A stretch of 64,000 bases of DNA from Viscum album. Its lineage: Eukaryota; Streptophyta; Magnoliopsida; Santalales; Viscaceae. This document shows, in pieces, positions 34,236-47,515 of the stretch; the first letter of the stretch is position 1; each line of letters starts with the position of its first letter. Below the pieces are notes generated by a model. The model had not been told where the DNA came from. It saw only the letters and a program-made list of their open reading frames with translations, and searched no databases. The stretch covers positions 946,293,195-946,357,194 of the forward strand of contig OY728120.1 of assembly GCA_963277665.1 (NCBI GenBank). The letters run 5' to 3'. A program made the position numbers and the translations under genes.

Positions 34236-36530
34236 ATGCCCTGATGGCAGAACCTTGGGTGACCCTGGCAAGACCCTTTTTGTCGATCCTAAATTTACCA
34301 TAATTGATCTCAGATTTTACCTTCATCGATCCCCTTTCCATCTTGTCCATTGTCATCATCATTTTCGCATCCTATTTTCCCTCTAGTTGTCGATTTGGTC
34401 AATCTGATTTGAGTTTTGACTATAGTGAATTGAGATCTAGATCTCAGCTTCCCGCAGCTTGACCCCACTGATTGTCGATCTGTTGAGCCCTGAATCCAGT
34501 TAATTGAGATCCAGAATCTGATAACTTTTGACTTTGGTGAACTAAATTCCAGATTTTGGATTCTCACATCCTGAACCCTCAAGTCACCGATATGGTGAGG
34601 TTCGACTCTGGTGAATCATGATCCAAACTCCAAGAACCCTAAATCTAGATATTTTATATAGGGTTTCTTCTGTGAGGTTGATGTATTGTGAATTAATGGA
34701 GGAATATATATTTTCCCAAGGTTGATTTGATACTCATAAGACATTGGCCGAAGGTGCTGGGACCTCATCACATCTACATCGACACTCTAGGAGATATGGG
34801 TTTGTTTCATCATGTTTTAACAATGATTGTTTTGTTCTTGGGAATGGTGGGGCCTCTAAAAGGATCTTTAAATGGGGGTAATTCAACCCTAATCCATGTG
34901 AATCAATACCTTCTTAGTGATATGTTTATGAATTTTGAATGACCTATGATTGCAAGGCTGGTACTGCCGTTGGGACATCGTACATGGAAGACCATCGACT
35001 TCGTTCACATGCTCTCTACTGAATGGGGATTTCATGATTGAAAGTGTATCCCAATTGAACGTGGCTACATCCATATCCATTTTTAATCAAATTATTTGAA
35101 TCATAAGGCATGGGGTCTTGGAATTATTATCCTTAATCCAGGTATGGTGTATTTAAAAAAATGACATCCCAACATTAATCCACTTACACCTTATGGAATA
35201 AGGAATCATGTTTGGGTTCTAATTTATGGATTGAACTTGGTCTGGTGGCATCCTTATATTCTCTTTGATATTGCATCATCAATTGGGACTCCAATTAGAC
35301 TGTACTGTGCTATATAAGAATCACAATATGGTTTTTGGGTGTTTTTTGGTTGAAATTGATCTCACTTCAACCCTGGTTGATGTTGTGACGCTTTCCACTA
35401 TTGATTATAACTTTAATCTTACAATTCATTATGATAAATTTCCTCTATTTTTCTATAATTGTAAATCCACTTTCTACTCCAAGGATAGATATAGACAAGA
35501 GGTTAGGCGGAAGTCTACAAGATATGGGATCATGTTTCCTGAGAAGGTTAATGCTACTTCGTTCTCTTCTGATGGGAATGCAGTATTACTAATGAGAAGG
35601 GAAATGAAGTTTCTAGAAATAGTGACATAGGGGATTTGGTCTTGGGTATTGAAGAGAAAGTGAATAAAATAGGTGTTGAAATTTCCATAGAATCCTCTGT
35701 ATCTGATGAGGAGATTGTTCCTCTTGAAGGAGATGGGAAGTCAGATACTTCGATAGGTAAGATTATAACTTATTATATATAAATAGTCAGTGCATCTATT
35801 GGGTAACCCTTTAAAAGGACCTCTAATATTGATTCTCAGCCTGGGAAAGGCACATAAGGTATGGATGTTAATCTGGTTAAATACTTAACGGGTGGTCTAT
35901 CTCCTGATGCAGCTACCCAAGAATCTGTTAATCAACAAATGATGAAAGTGAAAATTATTGTTTTTAGATAACATAAAGGAAAAATAAAATATAATGAAAA
36001 ATATCTGGGGAAGGTTAATACTCACTCTTACATAGATGATACTACTCATGATCAGATTCAAGTGCAGGGATGTTCAGTGAATGTGGTCATCCAAGGGTCC
36101 TTGTCCAAGGGAATCACTGAGGGATTGGGTTTTTCTCCCCTTCATTCTACACAAAGGGATGAAGGGGTTAAAGGGATATCCCAATCCAATGTGAAGGCAG
36201 ATCTAGTTAAGGAGAGGACCCTCATGTCGGAGAGCAATGAACCATTAGGGGCTTGGAAACCAGCCAAGACCTGGCAGTGGGGTGAATATCCAAAAAACCA
36301 AGGCCGAGGATGTGGCCGTCATGATGGGGCTGGGGCACAAGGGTCTAGCCGTAATGAGTCTACCACATCTCCCAAAGGGATCACCATGGTGCATAAAATG
36401 CTTAAGGAGAAGTACAATATTCTCTCTACTCAAAGAAACTCACTATTAGAGTGAGAAACTACTGATAACGATGATGAATCTGATCGTGATCATGGGAATG
36501 ATCCTGTTATGGATCTGTAGCTTTTATTTT
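34236..36530 (+). pseudogene. DUF4283 / zinc-knuckle (retrotransposon ORF1-like) gene relic
   Basis: Plus strand. After an open start MAEPWVTLARPFLS (34246) the frame breaks. A DUF4283 core follows in shifting frames: KAWGLGIIILNPGMVYLKK (about 35107-35160), NHVWVLIYGLNLVWW, HPYILFDIASSIGTPIRL (about 35250-35305), FLVEIDLTSTL and then YDKFPLFFYNCKSTFYSKDR (about 35428-35490). The last piece matches the zf-CCHC_4 knuckle (Y..LP.FC..C...GH....C) with several cysteines lost. A hydrophilic tail (open 36062-36454, rich in Ser, Gly, Lys) and an acidic end (DDNDDESDRDHGND) follow. Such proteins are ORF1 of plant L1-type LINEs and also occur alone. No endonuclease or RT follows before 37 kb, so either a LINE lost ORF2 or this was a stand-alone gene. 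It interrupts the second unit of the 780-bp duplication, implying insertion. Confidence 0.75.
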
Positions 36531-37034
36531 TGGATGTTTCCATTCTTTGTTTGACCCCATTCATCCTCTTTTCTTTATCTTCTTTATGTTTTTTTTATAA
36601 ATTTCTTATGAACACGATCACCCATATTTTGAACCTTTTGAGTACATATTGTATCTATACCTATAACTATATCTAATAATTAATAAATATCAAAATATAT
36701 AAATCTATTTATATCACATGTTTTAAAATATCAATATATATATATATATATATGAATTTTCATATTTAATGATGTATTTTAAATATAGCTAATATCATTT
36801 TTCAAATATTATATTTAAATAATATGACATATTTTATCTCAGTAATCATTATCATTTTTTCATTTAATTTATGATATACATGTTTGTTTGTAATAATTAT
36901 TACTAATATATTCTAGAAAAAAAATTGACCAGAATACTTGTATTTATTTATGCATCTAAAAATATATTGTAATTTTATTTAATTTTTTATCTACTATATA
37001 TTTATATATAAATTTAAATATATTGAACTTTATA

Positions 37035-37065
<31 letters not shown>

Positions 37066-37242
37066 TTGTAAGAAACTATAGTTTTCTAAATAAAATTATT
37101 ATTATTTTATAAATAACTACTCAAAATAGTGTTAAGACTATATTTTGTTAAATTTAAACAACAAATTTTATATAATTTACACTTAAATAACCAATAAAAT
37201 AATATAAACATATGTTACATTCAATATTAGAATATTATGTTA
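36531..37242. other. AT-rich stretch with (AT)n microsatellites
   Basis: No gene recognised. Contains (AT)n runs near 36735-36755 and 37040-37066. The first 100 bases are T-rich and may be the 3' untranslated part of the DUF4283 gene. Confidence 0.7.
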
Positions 37243-37259
37243 GTATATAAACTTTTTTG
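37243..37259. repeat. 17-bp target-site duplication, left
   Basis: GTATATAAACTTTTTTG, repeated exactly at 38047-38063. Length and exactness fit target-primed (LINE/SINE-type) insertion. Confidence 0.93.
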
Positions 37260-37267
37260 GCACATGA

Positions 37268-37336
37268 GCCTCAGCCCAGTTAGTGAGGTATCCTTAAGTG
37301 AATCCACAAGACCCAGGTTCAAAACCAGGTAGAGGC
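37268..37336 (+). promoter_or_regulatory. tRNA-derived internal Pol III promoter (A and B boxes) of the retroposon
   Basis: A box-like GCCCAGTTAGTGAGG and B box GGTTCAAAACC about 40 bases apart inside a 69-base tRNA-like head. The T-stem no longer pairs fully (CCAGG against CCAGG), so this is not a working tRNA gene. Confidence 0.75.
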
Positions 37337-37350
37337 ATATTTCTAGGGGG

Positions 37351-37530
37351 TACTGTAGTAGTACTGTAGAAGGTACCGTAGCAGAAACTGTAGTAGCACT
37401 GTAGCAGACTGTACACTATGCAAGTACTGTTACAGAACTGCACACTATATGGGTGCTGTAGCAGAACTGCACACTATACGGTACTGTAATAGGAACTGTA
37501 GCAGGTACTGTTCGGTACTGTAGCAGCTGA
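37351..37530. repeat. CTGTAGCAG-type short tandem array inside the retroposon
   Basis: Imperfect units TACTGTAGTAG, TACTGTAGAAGG, TACCGTAGCAG, ACTGTAGCAG, then larger units GTACTGTTACAGAACTGCACACTAT / GTGCTGTAGCAGAACTGCACACTAT. Two unit sizes are visible. Confidence 0.85.
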
Positions 37531-38046
37531 AACTATTCACCTTTGGCCACTAGTTTGGGCTTGGAGTCTTTAAGGATATCGGGCCACCCAGGCCTTCAGG
37601 TCAGTAGTTATTTTAGGCCACCTTTAAGGCCTTCAGGCCACCTCAAGGCCTTTGGGCCACATGTAGTTTCCCCATACAGACTACAAAAAAGAAGCTACCC
37701 CATAAGATGATTTAGGGCAGGTGCACTCAATAGAGCAGAGCCAAATGGATTTTTCAGAATGAGAGGGTATGACTATGCCATCGGGACCAGCCTGTTCTTG
37801 CATGGGAAGCCTATCTAGATGGCCATGCAAAAGTGGAGAGCTACTAACATGATGCAGATGTTGGAGATGGGCAGTTACTTGTAGATAGTCTGGTTGAATT
37901 CCCTAAGACATTTGGGTCATGTAATGTCCTAAGCCTACAGTCCTTGTAATCTCTGAGCCTACGGGCCTTGTAAGGGTTCTCCCTCACCCCTTGATTGGGG
38001 GGTTATCAAATATCAATAAAAATGAAGGCCTTCAAGCCATTTTGGG

Positions 38047-38063
38047 GTATATAAACTTTTTTG
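38047..38063. repeat. 17-bp target-site duplication, right
   Basis: Exact partner of 37243-37259. Confidence 0.93.
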
Positions 38064-41000
38064 AAGTAATTAAATATTCCAGAATTTGAATAATTATATT
38101 TTATAAATAATTAATTAGAATAATAATTATTTATAATTAATATATTTTAAAAATTATTATATATATTAATTTTTTTTATTTTCATTAACAAAAATAAATA
38201 AATTTATATATATATATATATATATATAGAATAATATATTTTATATTTAAATAAATTTAAATATTATAAAACATATAACACACAAAAATATATTATTATA
38301 TTCAAATAAAGTTAAAATTATTTTTTATGCATAATTATTAATAATATATTTTTTATAAAATATTTAAGAAGATTTACAATATTTATCTAGATATCAAATA
38401 TTATATTGAAAATTTATTTTACATCAAAATATACTATATGAAAATAAATATTTTCAAATCCAATTATTCATAATTTTAATTAAAAATATATACATTTTTC
38501 TAAACAATAATATTTCCCAAAATAATAATTTATAATATTTTATACATAAAATTAAAATTATGAAAATACAGTATTTATATTTTATAAATCATTAAATATA
38601 AATTAAATCATATAAAGAATAATATTTCACATATAAATTAAATAATACAAAGAACCATAATTCATATTTTATCACATCCATACAATTTAAATAAAAAAAT
38701 CATACAAACAAAATAAATAAATCAATTATAAAACCAAAATTTTGAAATAAAAATTTAACCTTCATGAAATCCAGAAATTAATATAATGAGAAAGAGATAT
38801 GACAGAGATTAACTGCAGAATATCATACTAGAATTTGGTAAATGGTGGGGGGGATCCATTTTATTATTATTCTGGATGGGAGGCGTGAGACTTGTTAATG
38901 CCTTCTTTGTATTGATTACAAATGAAGTGTGGACACCATTTGGGATTCTTGGCTATTAAAGGAAGTGTGAACAAGGTTCACTCTTCCTTTGAACCATTTT
39001 TCCAAATACTTTAAAAACCTATCCCAAATTGTTAAAAAAATAAATCCTATTTAAAAAACTATAGACAGGTAGAGGGTTTGGTTTTTTTTTTAAATGTTTT
39101 TTAGAAACTATGAAATTAAGATTCCTAAAAATATTTTAAGGAATGAAGGTCTCCTATTCATTAAATAGTTTCACACAAACTAATTTACAATGATTCTTTT
39201 TCACCAATCAAAAAAGGATTTTTTGGTATTTTCATAGAGATGATAATGTGTTCACATAAAGCTCATCACTTCTATCATTATTTTAAAAAATAATTAATAA
39301 AATGGATATTTTATCACTACTGGTTTATAATCGATAAAATGATATTTCTATTAGATTTTTAGCATCAATAAAAGTATCTCTTTATCAGTGCGAAACTCTA
39401 TCATATTTAGGTGTTGTAGTTTGGTTCACCATAACTCTGAAATACAACATCCAAAAAATTGAGGAAAAATTATAATTAATAGTACACAATCAATTTTTTT
39501 ATTAAAATAACTAATATATTATTATGTTTTAGTTTTTTTTTAAATTTCATTATCAATTATATTGTTACAAGAATTAAAAAAAATTTAACTGTTATAAATA
39601 TGCACAAAAATTAAGAGCAGGATATTGACTTGGCCTCGTCATGGTTTTTATTGGTGTAAGCCATGTCATAATAAGGGTCACTGCGACACAGTTTAGTGCA
39701 TAGAAGTGAATGTGTTATGTGAAAACATGGAACTCATCCACCTTTTCCTACTATTAGCTATCATTAATTGTTTCTCATCATATATATAATAATGATTTAA
39801 GTATTTTTTTTATAATGGAATATGTTACACTTAATTAGTTAAAATTTTAATTATTTAATGGGTTAGTTTTAAAAAAACATTTATAAAGTTCAATTTATTT
39901 TTAAACATTTTTGAATCATTTGGATCCTCAGGGGGAATCCTTAGTGCCTTTAAATAGAGGAATAGACTATACACATTGTTTTTGTTATTGAAAACTCTTA
40001 CAAAGATCTCTCAAAATCTAGTTTCATCAATCCTTTAACCAAATGTTAAATAAGATTATGGCCTATATAAGATCCTTCCTAATCATTGGGAGATTCATAT
40101 ATCTTGAGGATATTCTATGAGGAAGGAATATATTGGATACTTTTTAATGATGTTTATCAAGCTCATGTTGAATATTGTGAATATAAAATATAAAGAGGGT
40201 AAATTCACACATTCATTTATTTTCATCAGTCCAAATTGAATGGATAGATCTTGGGGGAAAATATTATTTGAATAAATGTTTTTGTTATGGTTAGACAATA
40301 ATTTTCCTCTATAAAACCATTTACTTGTATCAGATCCATTCATATCTCATTTATAATGAAATTATAAATTGATGAATAAACATGGAAAGTGAGATTTTAC
40401 GAAACCTTGATGGGTTTTCATCTATCACAGTTCATGATGTTTTTCTGAACATAGTGTTGTTTATGGAAAAAATGAGCTCAGTTTTATAAATATTATAAAT
40501 ATTGGAGTTTTTTCCCTAGAACCAACTAAATTTATACTTTTCATTATCATAATATTATTAAATATCTTATCTCATGATGATTATTCTTCTGTGTAAATTA
40601 ATGTGAAATTTTCCTTAGAATATTTTGTGTATCAAATGGTTATAATAGTTCACCACTATAATGATAAATTTGAAATGTAATAAACATATTATTAAACATA
40701 TATCCTATAGTCTAGATAACATATTTCTAATGAGACATTGATGATGTTTTACTATTAGGCATTAGGGGATCATAAGACACTGATATTCTTTCTCATGATG
40801 TTCACACTTGGTAATCTTCAAGAAGGGATGTTTTGAGGATAAACACACCAATAATAATTCAACATATTTTATGTTTCATTTTATATTACTATTTATGTAT
40901 TTTTTATTGATTCTTAGCCATAAAATTGTTTTTATTTTATATCCTGAATCACATACTTTGATGTATGGATGAAAAACATGATATCATGTGCTCATGATGA

Positions 41001-41320
41001 GGGAATATACATTGGGTGCATCATAAATAATATGATATTAATGGAATAATTTAGGAAATAATTTTCACTTCCAAGTTAATGGAATATGATATTTTTATCC
41101 ATTTAATTTAAATGAAACTATTTGATTAAATTAATGTCCGTGTTATTTTATTAATGAGTTCACTTTATAATGTCAAAGAAATATAAATCAAGCATATTGG
41201 GTGACAGAACAAGTATAAATCCTGTATGATTAGATATATAAGAAAACAATATATATTCCAAATTAGAATTTTTAGTAAGTTCAATCTCATTGAGACATTA
41301 ACTTATTTTTATAAGAGTTC
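38064..41320. other. AT-rich intergenic stretch
   Basis: No gene recognised. Contains (TA)n near 38203-38228, a T/A-rich block to 38800, a GGGGGG tract near 38850 and long AT-rich DNA. A TTTAAATAGAGG box at 39950 followed by a leader-like 'ACTCTTACAAAGATCTCTC' could be an LTR promoter, but no LTR ends were found. Short open frames (for example 40343-40095, minus) have no recognisable domain. Confidence 0.55.
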
Positions 41321-41324
41321 CTTG

Positions 41325-41660
41325 CCGTGTTTTGACAAAGGGATTTTTTCATGAATCCCTATCAAAATTTTTAAACTAGAAATGCACCAATGTGGTGTAC
41401 CATAGATCAATATATCTAGAAGGCCACTCAAACAACATTTAATTTATACTGTTAATATTTATAAATTAAAATGTACTACTAAATGTAATACTAAAATATA
41501 GGTGGGAAATAAATATTAAAGTGAATTATATGTATATAAGTGAAAATGAAAACAAAAATGCACTTCATAAATAATGACACAAATAAGTTTGTAAAAAAGA
41601 AATTTATTATCATCCTTTGGAGTTCACAATGATGTTATCATTCTTTTTTTTAAATATAAT
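41325..41660 (+). repeat. Dispersed repeat, copy 1 (partner at 59645)
   Basis: Collinear by eye with 59645-59965. Shared phrases: TTCATGAATCCCTATCAAAATTTTTAAACTAGAA / TTCATTAATCCCTTTCAATATTTTTTAACTAGAA, GGCCACTCAAACAACA, ATATGTATATAAGTGAAAATGAAAA, TATCATCCTT.GGAGTT.ACA. Same orientation. Element type unknown. Confidence 0.7.
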
Positions 41661-44600
41661 CACATTATCCTACTCAATGAAATGATCAATATCTATCCCA
41701 CCACACCCTCTATCTTGAAATGTAATTATCCTCCACCGAGACTTTTTTTGTAGGATAATTCTATCCCACTTCATCACCCCAATTCCTATCCACCATATGC
41801 ATCATTACAATGATGAGGGAGAGGAATAAAGATGAACATAAAGAATAAATAAATAGTAATTAATGTTTTTTAATGTAAAATGAAGTTAATTTAACCACTA
41901 CTAAATTTCATAGAATAAAATAATGAGAAATATTCATGCATAAATAACTCAATGCATCACCACTTACCACACCTTTAACAACAACGTGGGTTAGTTTTCC
42001 ATAAACATGGAGATAAGATAAGTATGGTGGGTGACACAAAAAATAGAAAAAAATGAAGAGAGAAAGAGGAAAATAATATATATATATATATGTATATATA
42101 TAATGAAGAAAATAATTACATAGGAAAACCCCTATTTTGATATTGAAAATGGAAAATGATATTGAAAGGAATTGGAATAAAAATTTATAATTAAGTGGGT
42201 GGTTGATTTTCACTCCTATTTATGTTCTATGAATGTTTATAAATGGTTTTACCATTAAATTCCATAATAAAAATATATTTTAATCTAAAAAGGTTGTCGT
42301 ATATGACTTGGATTTTGATCCACAAAATTTAAGCTTCATTGCCAATGTTTTAAAGAATTTATGATAGTTTTATTAAGAGAAAAAAAATTTCCCACTGGTC
42401 TCTCTAAATTCAAATCTTCTAATTTACCACTCATTTATGAAGTTAAATGAAACGAAATATCTAGTATCCATATTTAAGTAAAATATTCAATGAACTCTAA
42501 TATGAGTTCCCTTAAAATTTAAACTTATTTTTCCTATTACTCTAAGATTGTATAATCTTCCAAATTTATCCAAATTGTTCATATCTTCGAAGACCCCTAT
42601 TGTTAAGTTTATTTAGGACTCATATATTTGTATTCAATATTTATTCATATTAAATGAAATTTATATCAATGAATAAAGAAGACTATAAACAAATAATTTT
42701 AAATTTAGAATAGTATAGAAAATTTTAGAGTAGAAATTAAAAAGTAAATAAAAAATACATAAATATTCAAGATTAATTCATTTTCACAAAAATTAAAAAT
42801 ATATTCCCAAAACCTCAAAATTTTGCAACTTAACTTTAAATATTAATTTTTTTTGTGATTAAAACCTTCAATTATAGAATTAAATGTTTAAAAATATGGG
42901 CATCATCAATCCATCACATGTAAAAATTTCACTCATGGGTAAACAGCTATACCATGGTTATAAAAAACTTGTCAAGGTAGAAATGGAAATACCACTCAAC
43001 TATTACACCAAAATAAAATATCATGCCTTCTATCAGATTTAAACAGTCTAAATCAACCAAAACATCATAAAATTACATTTACTCTCTTGGAAATCTGCAT
43101 GTGGATGTCATAGTATCATCCACAAAAATGTGTTTATATACCACTCAAATATTTTCATATCAATATTTTATTATTCCCAAGAACATTAATGATCCCTATA
43201 AGCTTGTGAAAATTACTATCTCTCCACACCATGATTCATAAAAATGCATTAAATCCGGAGGAATTTACAAGGTGATTTGGTGGCTAAGGGTTTATGTGTA
43301 AAATAATTTAAAAATTCAAGGATAAAAATAGGAGGTTCAACTATTAAATACAATTAAAATAATATTACTGTGAAAAACATGAAATTACTCATTAAATTCC
43401 CCTTAGAAATTTTAAATGCCAGACCCCCTTTTTTAATGACATGTTACATGAGTGAAACAATGAATTCAATAAATGATTTCATTCTAATCCTCACTTTTTT
43501 ATTTTTTATTTTTCTCGTGTAGTTTTTTAGAATATTATATTCTAAAGAATTAAATTTAATAAAATACACATGATCCATGTAATTAAAATAAAATATATAA
43601 TATCATCTTCAATTTTTTTCTTTTTTTACTTAATTTGTTCATTTTCAATTTTTTTAATTTTTTTGTAAAAAGGGATGATATGAATAAAGTACAATGAATT
43701 ATGATTCATTCCTATATTTCTATGTTATATTTTATAGAATAATGATAGAACCTCTCATAATAGTGTAATTAATTTAATCCCCTTTACCACACATATAAGG
43801 GTCTTCTCCCTTGCCCAAACTTGATATATCTATGAAAAAATATTTAGATTGAATGTTGGGATGGAAAAATCATCTTACACTATAGATTAAATATATAAGG
43901 TAATTTATGTATTCTAATGAATAAAAAGGTGTATACGTAAAGGGTAGGTATCATGTTGAAAATATGGTTATCTAAAGAAATATATCAATCATATCAAAAA
44001 TATTATTTGAATAGGTAATCTTTTAATAAGAAAAAATACAAGTTCATGAATCCAAATCAGGACTCAAGACTATCATGAAAAATAGAATCGTGGGAAGGTG
44101 TCAAGAAGGGTTTTAAATCCTCAGGGTTGGGAAATACAATCAATTTGGACAATACTAGAGAATAAAATTTTCCCATTCAACAACAAATTATTGAATAAAA
44201 ATAGTGGAAATAAGGAAATCAAAATCCATTCAAAAATAATTTATATCATCAAATATTTAAATCAAGAAATGTTACAAAAATACCGTGATTTTTTGAATTT
44301 CCTAAAGTATCAAATTAAGATCAAAATCCGTTAAATACACTAAAAAATATAAAACAACTCATGTAATCTAAATATAAGAAAATTTTAAAAACATGGAAAC
44401 TGACAAAAAAGCACATAAAAATACAAAAAATAAGGTTGAAATACCACGACACTTAATCTCAAAAGGATTCAAACTAATAGGGAAAAAATTCCAAATGGGG
44501 TGAAAGATAAAACCAATGTTCGTATCTCAGTTACATACTTGAGTTAAGATCTAAGGAGAAACCACTTCAAACCTAAAAGAAAAAAATGGAAAAAATAGAA

Positions 44601-45480
44601 TTTTTTATAAAAAGAAAAATAAATAAAGGTAAAGATAAAAGGAAAAAAGAAAAAGGATAGAACACGGTCTGACCCCCAAAGTTTGTACTGATTTTTGACT
44701 GACTCCCATTGGTATTTCCATAATTTTATCACCAATTTGATAGTGTATGGGGTTTCTTTGAGAGGAACCACCACATGTGAATTGTTATAGTATCCATTAT
44801 TATATATTGAGAATAAAGACCCCAAAATAAAAGAAATGAAACCCATCCTTTTAAATGAATAAATAAAATTTATATAATGGTAGAGGTAAAGTATGAAAGG
44901 GTGTTCTCTATTTCCACCAGGGGAAAATAATCTATATCCATAGACCATTATAATTACTATAGACCCCATGACCTAAGCCATATGATACGATCATGGTGAC
45001 ATCACCTTTGGAGGATATTGTAATTTAAATAGCATCCTAGTCTATGGTTATAGGAAAAACCCTGGCTATGTCCCATGTATATTGCCTCATGGATATATTA
45101 TAGAATAAGGATGCCTCTATATCCACGATCACATGACTATTTCTAGTTGGTGACTAAAACCATATTCTAGTGGGATTAATACCCCACAACTTTCTTATAA
45201 AAATAAAATGATATTATTACTACACCAACACATTTATATTTTTATATATATAAAGTACCAAGGTTTGGTAAGATAACTTAGAGGGGGAGTGGATTAATTA
45301 GTGGTCTATTTTGTTGTAAAAATGTTTCTCCCTTTTATGGAATTTAAATTCTATGTCTAGTTAAATCCTTAATCCCATCTTCTATAAAATCTCATTCATA
45401 CCTCATATTCATGTAAATATAGAAGAAAACAATAACATGTTGTTTTACAATGTTTTATATAAAACCACACTCAATTCCAT
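41661..45480. other. AT-rich intergenic stretch, no gene recognised
   Basis: Contains an (AT)n microsatellite near 42077-42103, T-rich runs near 43620-43670 and scattered short frames. The longest frame (44969-44544 minus, 141 codons) is dominated by Phe, Tyr and Ile as expected from AT-rich antisense DNA, and matches no family I know. Confidence 0.6.
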
Positions 45481-45481
45481 T

Positions 45482-45675
45482 TTGGTTATACACCCTAATA
45501 TGTATTCTATGCTGTCTTTAATAGTAATTAGCAGTACACCCCAAATACAATCTTACTTCAACTGTTTACACACCCCAAACCTCCATAAAAAATTGTTATA
45601 CACCCCAATTGAAAATTCCTTTTGTGACTGGTTATACACCCAACCATAATCCTCAAGCAGCTGGTTATACACTAT
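45482..45675. repeat. Interspersed GGTTATACACCC motif cluster
   Basis: GGTTATACACCC or near forms (AGTACACCCC, TTTACACACCCC, TTATACACCCC, GGTTATACACCC, GGTTATACAC) occur six times in under 200 bases at uneven spacing of about 25-60 bases. It may be a decayed minisatellite. Confidence 0.6.
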
Positions 45676-46999
45676 ATCTACCAGCTCCTTTTTATTGTTG
45701 ATCTAACATCGAAAGATATTCTTTCTTAGATGGGATTCCTAGAAAATATTGTTTGAAAACCTTATCTTATGTAGGAATTCTTCAAGATCTCCATCATCTT
45801 CTTGAAAAGATCAATGGGTCTTAAAACATCCTCTAGATCATGAATGATCTATATGTACTCAATACTCAAATTTTTAGAACTTTGTGTCTAGAAATTTTTT
45901 CTTCAATGTGTTCGTTATCCTAAAAATTTTCCTCTCAATTATTCTTTATCCAAAAAAATATCCTTTGAGTTATTATTATTCTTATTCTATAAGTCTATCC
46001 TTCCATTTATTATTATTATACCTTGAAACTTCTCAGAAGCATTTCAGTCAAGATATCATAATCTCACATTCACAAAATTGTAGTAATTTCAGTGAACTCC
46101 CCCCATTCTCTAAATGTGTTAGGACTATTTTATTGACTCAAATTCCTTCAAAAATTAAAGAGAACTAATTATCATAAATATTAAACATCCCATTCAACTT
46201 TTACTTTGCTTGAACATCTTTAAAACTATAAAAATAATCATAGTCAAGTTTCTTTTTCAAATTTTCCAAAAAATATCATTGGAAACAAATTCTTAAAATA
46301 CTATTCAAATATCAACTACATTTAAAAACATTTTAATTATAATTTAAAATTATTACTATGTATCACTTTAAAAAGCTTATATAAAGTTCACCAAGTCTCT
46401 ATCTGGTGTATAAACATTCGTGGTTCTCTATCCAGCAATATTGAAAAACATTCATTCATTTGAAACATCCAAAAAAAATTCTCTATCCAATCCTATTTAA
46501 CCAAGTATAAAGGGTATCCTTATAATTAACTATAACATTTTCATATGTTAATAAACATATATTTGTTTGGTAAAGTTTATATGGTGATTTCGATGAATTA
46601 ATAATTATCATTTAGGTTTATTCCCAATAACTCTACCCATTTCACTCACATGTTTGTATAAAATTCATCTTGCCTCTTATCATTCTTGTGTACAAAATCA
46701 TAACTCCTTCCAGTATCCTCATAGAAACTATGTTTAGTCAGCACATCAAAACATTATAACCGTAGGGATCAAAATTCATATAACCTAAACTCCATTAATT
46801 CAAAACATGAACTTTATAAATGTATAAATTTATCAATTTAGAACACAAATTTTTTAAAAACAAAATCTATATAACTTCACAACTTGAAAATTATGACATT
46901 TCATATTAATTTTAGAGAATTGTGTATGTTTGACTCATCCCATTAACCTTATTCTAGTAAACACATTCCAAAAAACTCATTCTAGAATGATATGTTCCA
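45676..46999. other. AT-rich stretch left of the family E gypsy element
   Basis: No gene, LTR end or repeat partner recognised. Confidence 0.6.
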
Positions 47000-47149
47000 C
47001 TAAGTGTAATTCCTCAAACCTCTTCGGTCTATTACTTCATGAAAATTCTGTGTTTGAGGTTTCTAGGAGGTCACATTGACTCATTTCAAGAGTTTTAAAA
47101 AAATACAATTTTTCAACTATAGCTTGTCTAACAGTGAGTAGCAATGGTG

Positions 47150-47515
47150 ACTCCCAACGGTGAGTCAGGATCGGTGAGTCAAGAAAAATGAGTTAGAATA
47201 ATGAGTCACATCGGTGACTCACAACGGCGAGTTACTGCTAGTAGGTCACAACTGTAGCTCTCCAAAAGGGAGTAGTCCGATAGTGAATCGTCCAACTGTG
47301 AGTCACCCAACGGTGACTCATCGACCGATGAATTGTCCAATGGTGATTCACCCAATGGTGAGTCATACACCGGTGACTCGTGCAACAGTGAGTCACCCAA
47401 TGGTGGCTCATCAACTAGTAACTCATCCAAGGATGAGTCACCCAACATTAAATCATCCATCGGTAGCTCATCCACTAGTATCTTGCACAAGTGACTCATC
47501 CACTGGTGAGTCCTT
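47150..47515. repeat. 15-bp minisatellite in family E 5' LTR
   Basis: From about 47275 to 47490 the unit GGTGAGTCACCCAAT / GGTGACTCATCCACC repeats every 15 bp with substitutions. Before this the same core (GGTGACTCACAAC) occurs at looser spacing. Because 15 is a multiple of 3, both strands stay open (104 and 126 codons) and mimic repeat proteins. Confidence 0.9.

Larger units (their letters stand above)
37260..38046 (+). mobile_element. tRNA-headed retroposon (SINE-like), 787 bp, with internal CTGTAGCAG array
   Basis: Bounded by an exact 17-bp duplication. The head 37268-37336 looks like a tRNA: ends GCCTC and GAGGC can pair, GCCCAGTTAGTGAGG resembles the Pol III A box, and GGTTCAAAACC (37316-37326) matches the B box consensus GGTTCRANNCC. 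Then comes an array of CTGTAGCAG/TACTGTA units (about 37351-37530), a GGCC-rich segment (GGCCTTCAGGCCACC repeated, about 37580-37660), unique sequence, and near the end AATAAA (38015-38020). No long poly(A) is present at the 3' end. No reading frame with a domain. It would need LINE enzymes to move. At 787 bp it is long for a plant SINE, and the AATAAA hints that a Pol II transcript may have contributed the 3' part. Confidence 0.8.

Noticed and set aside
37268..37336. Functional tRNA gene
   Set aside because: T-stem pairing is lost and the sequence is the head of a retroposon with its own target duplication; only the Pol III boxes are kept.
39300..39420. Possible CACTA-type terminal repeat (CACTACTGGTTTATAA)
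   Set aside because: No matching inverted end or 3-bp duplication found, and no transposase of that type in the window.
44544..44969. 141-codon open frame rich in Phe, Tyr and Ile
   Set aside because: Composition is that expected from A-rich antisense DNA; no motif recognised and no related sequence in the window.
47270..47490. Possible CRISPR-like array
   Set aside because: Contiguous 15-bp degenerate units without unique spacers, in a plant LTR; it is a minisatellite.
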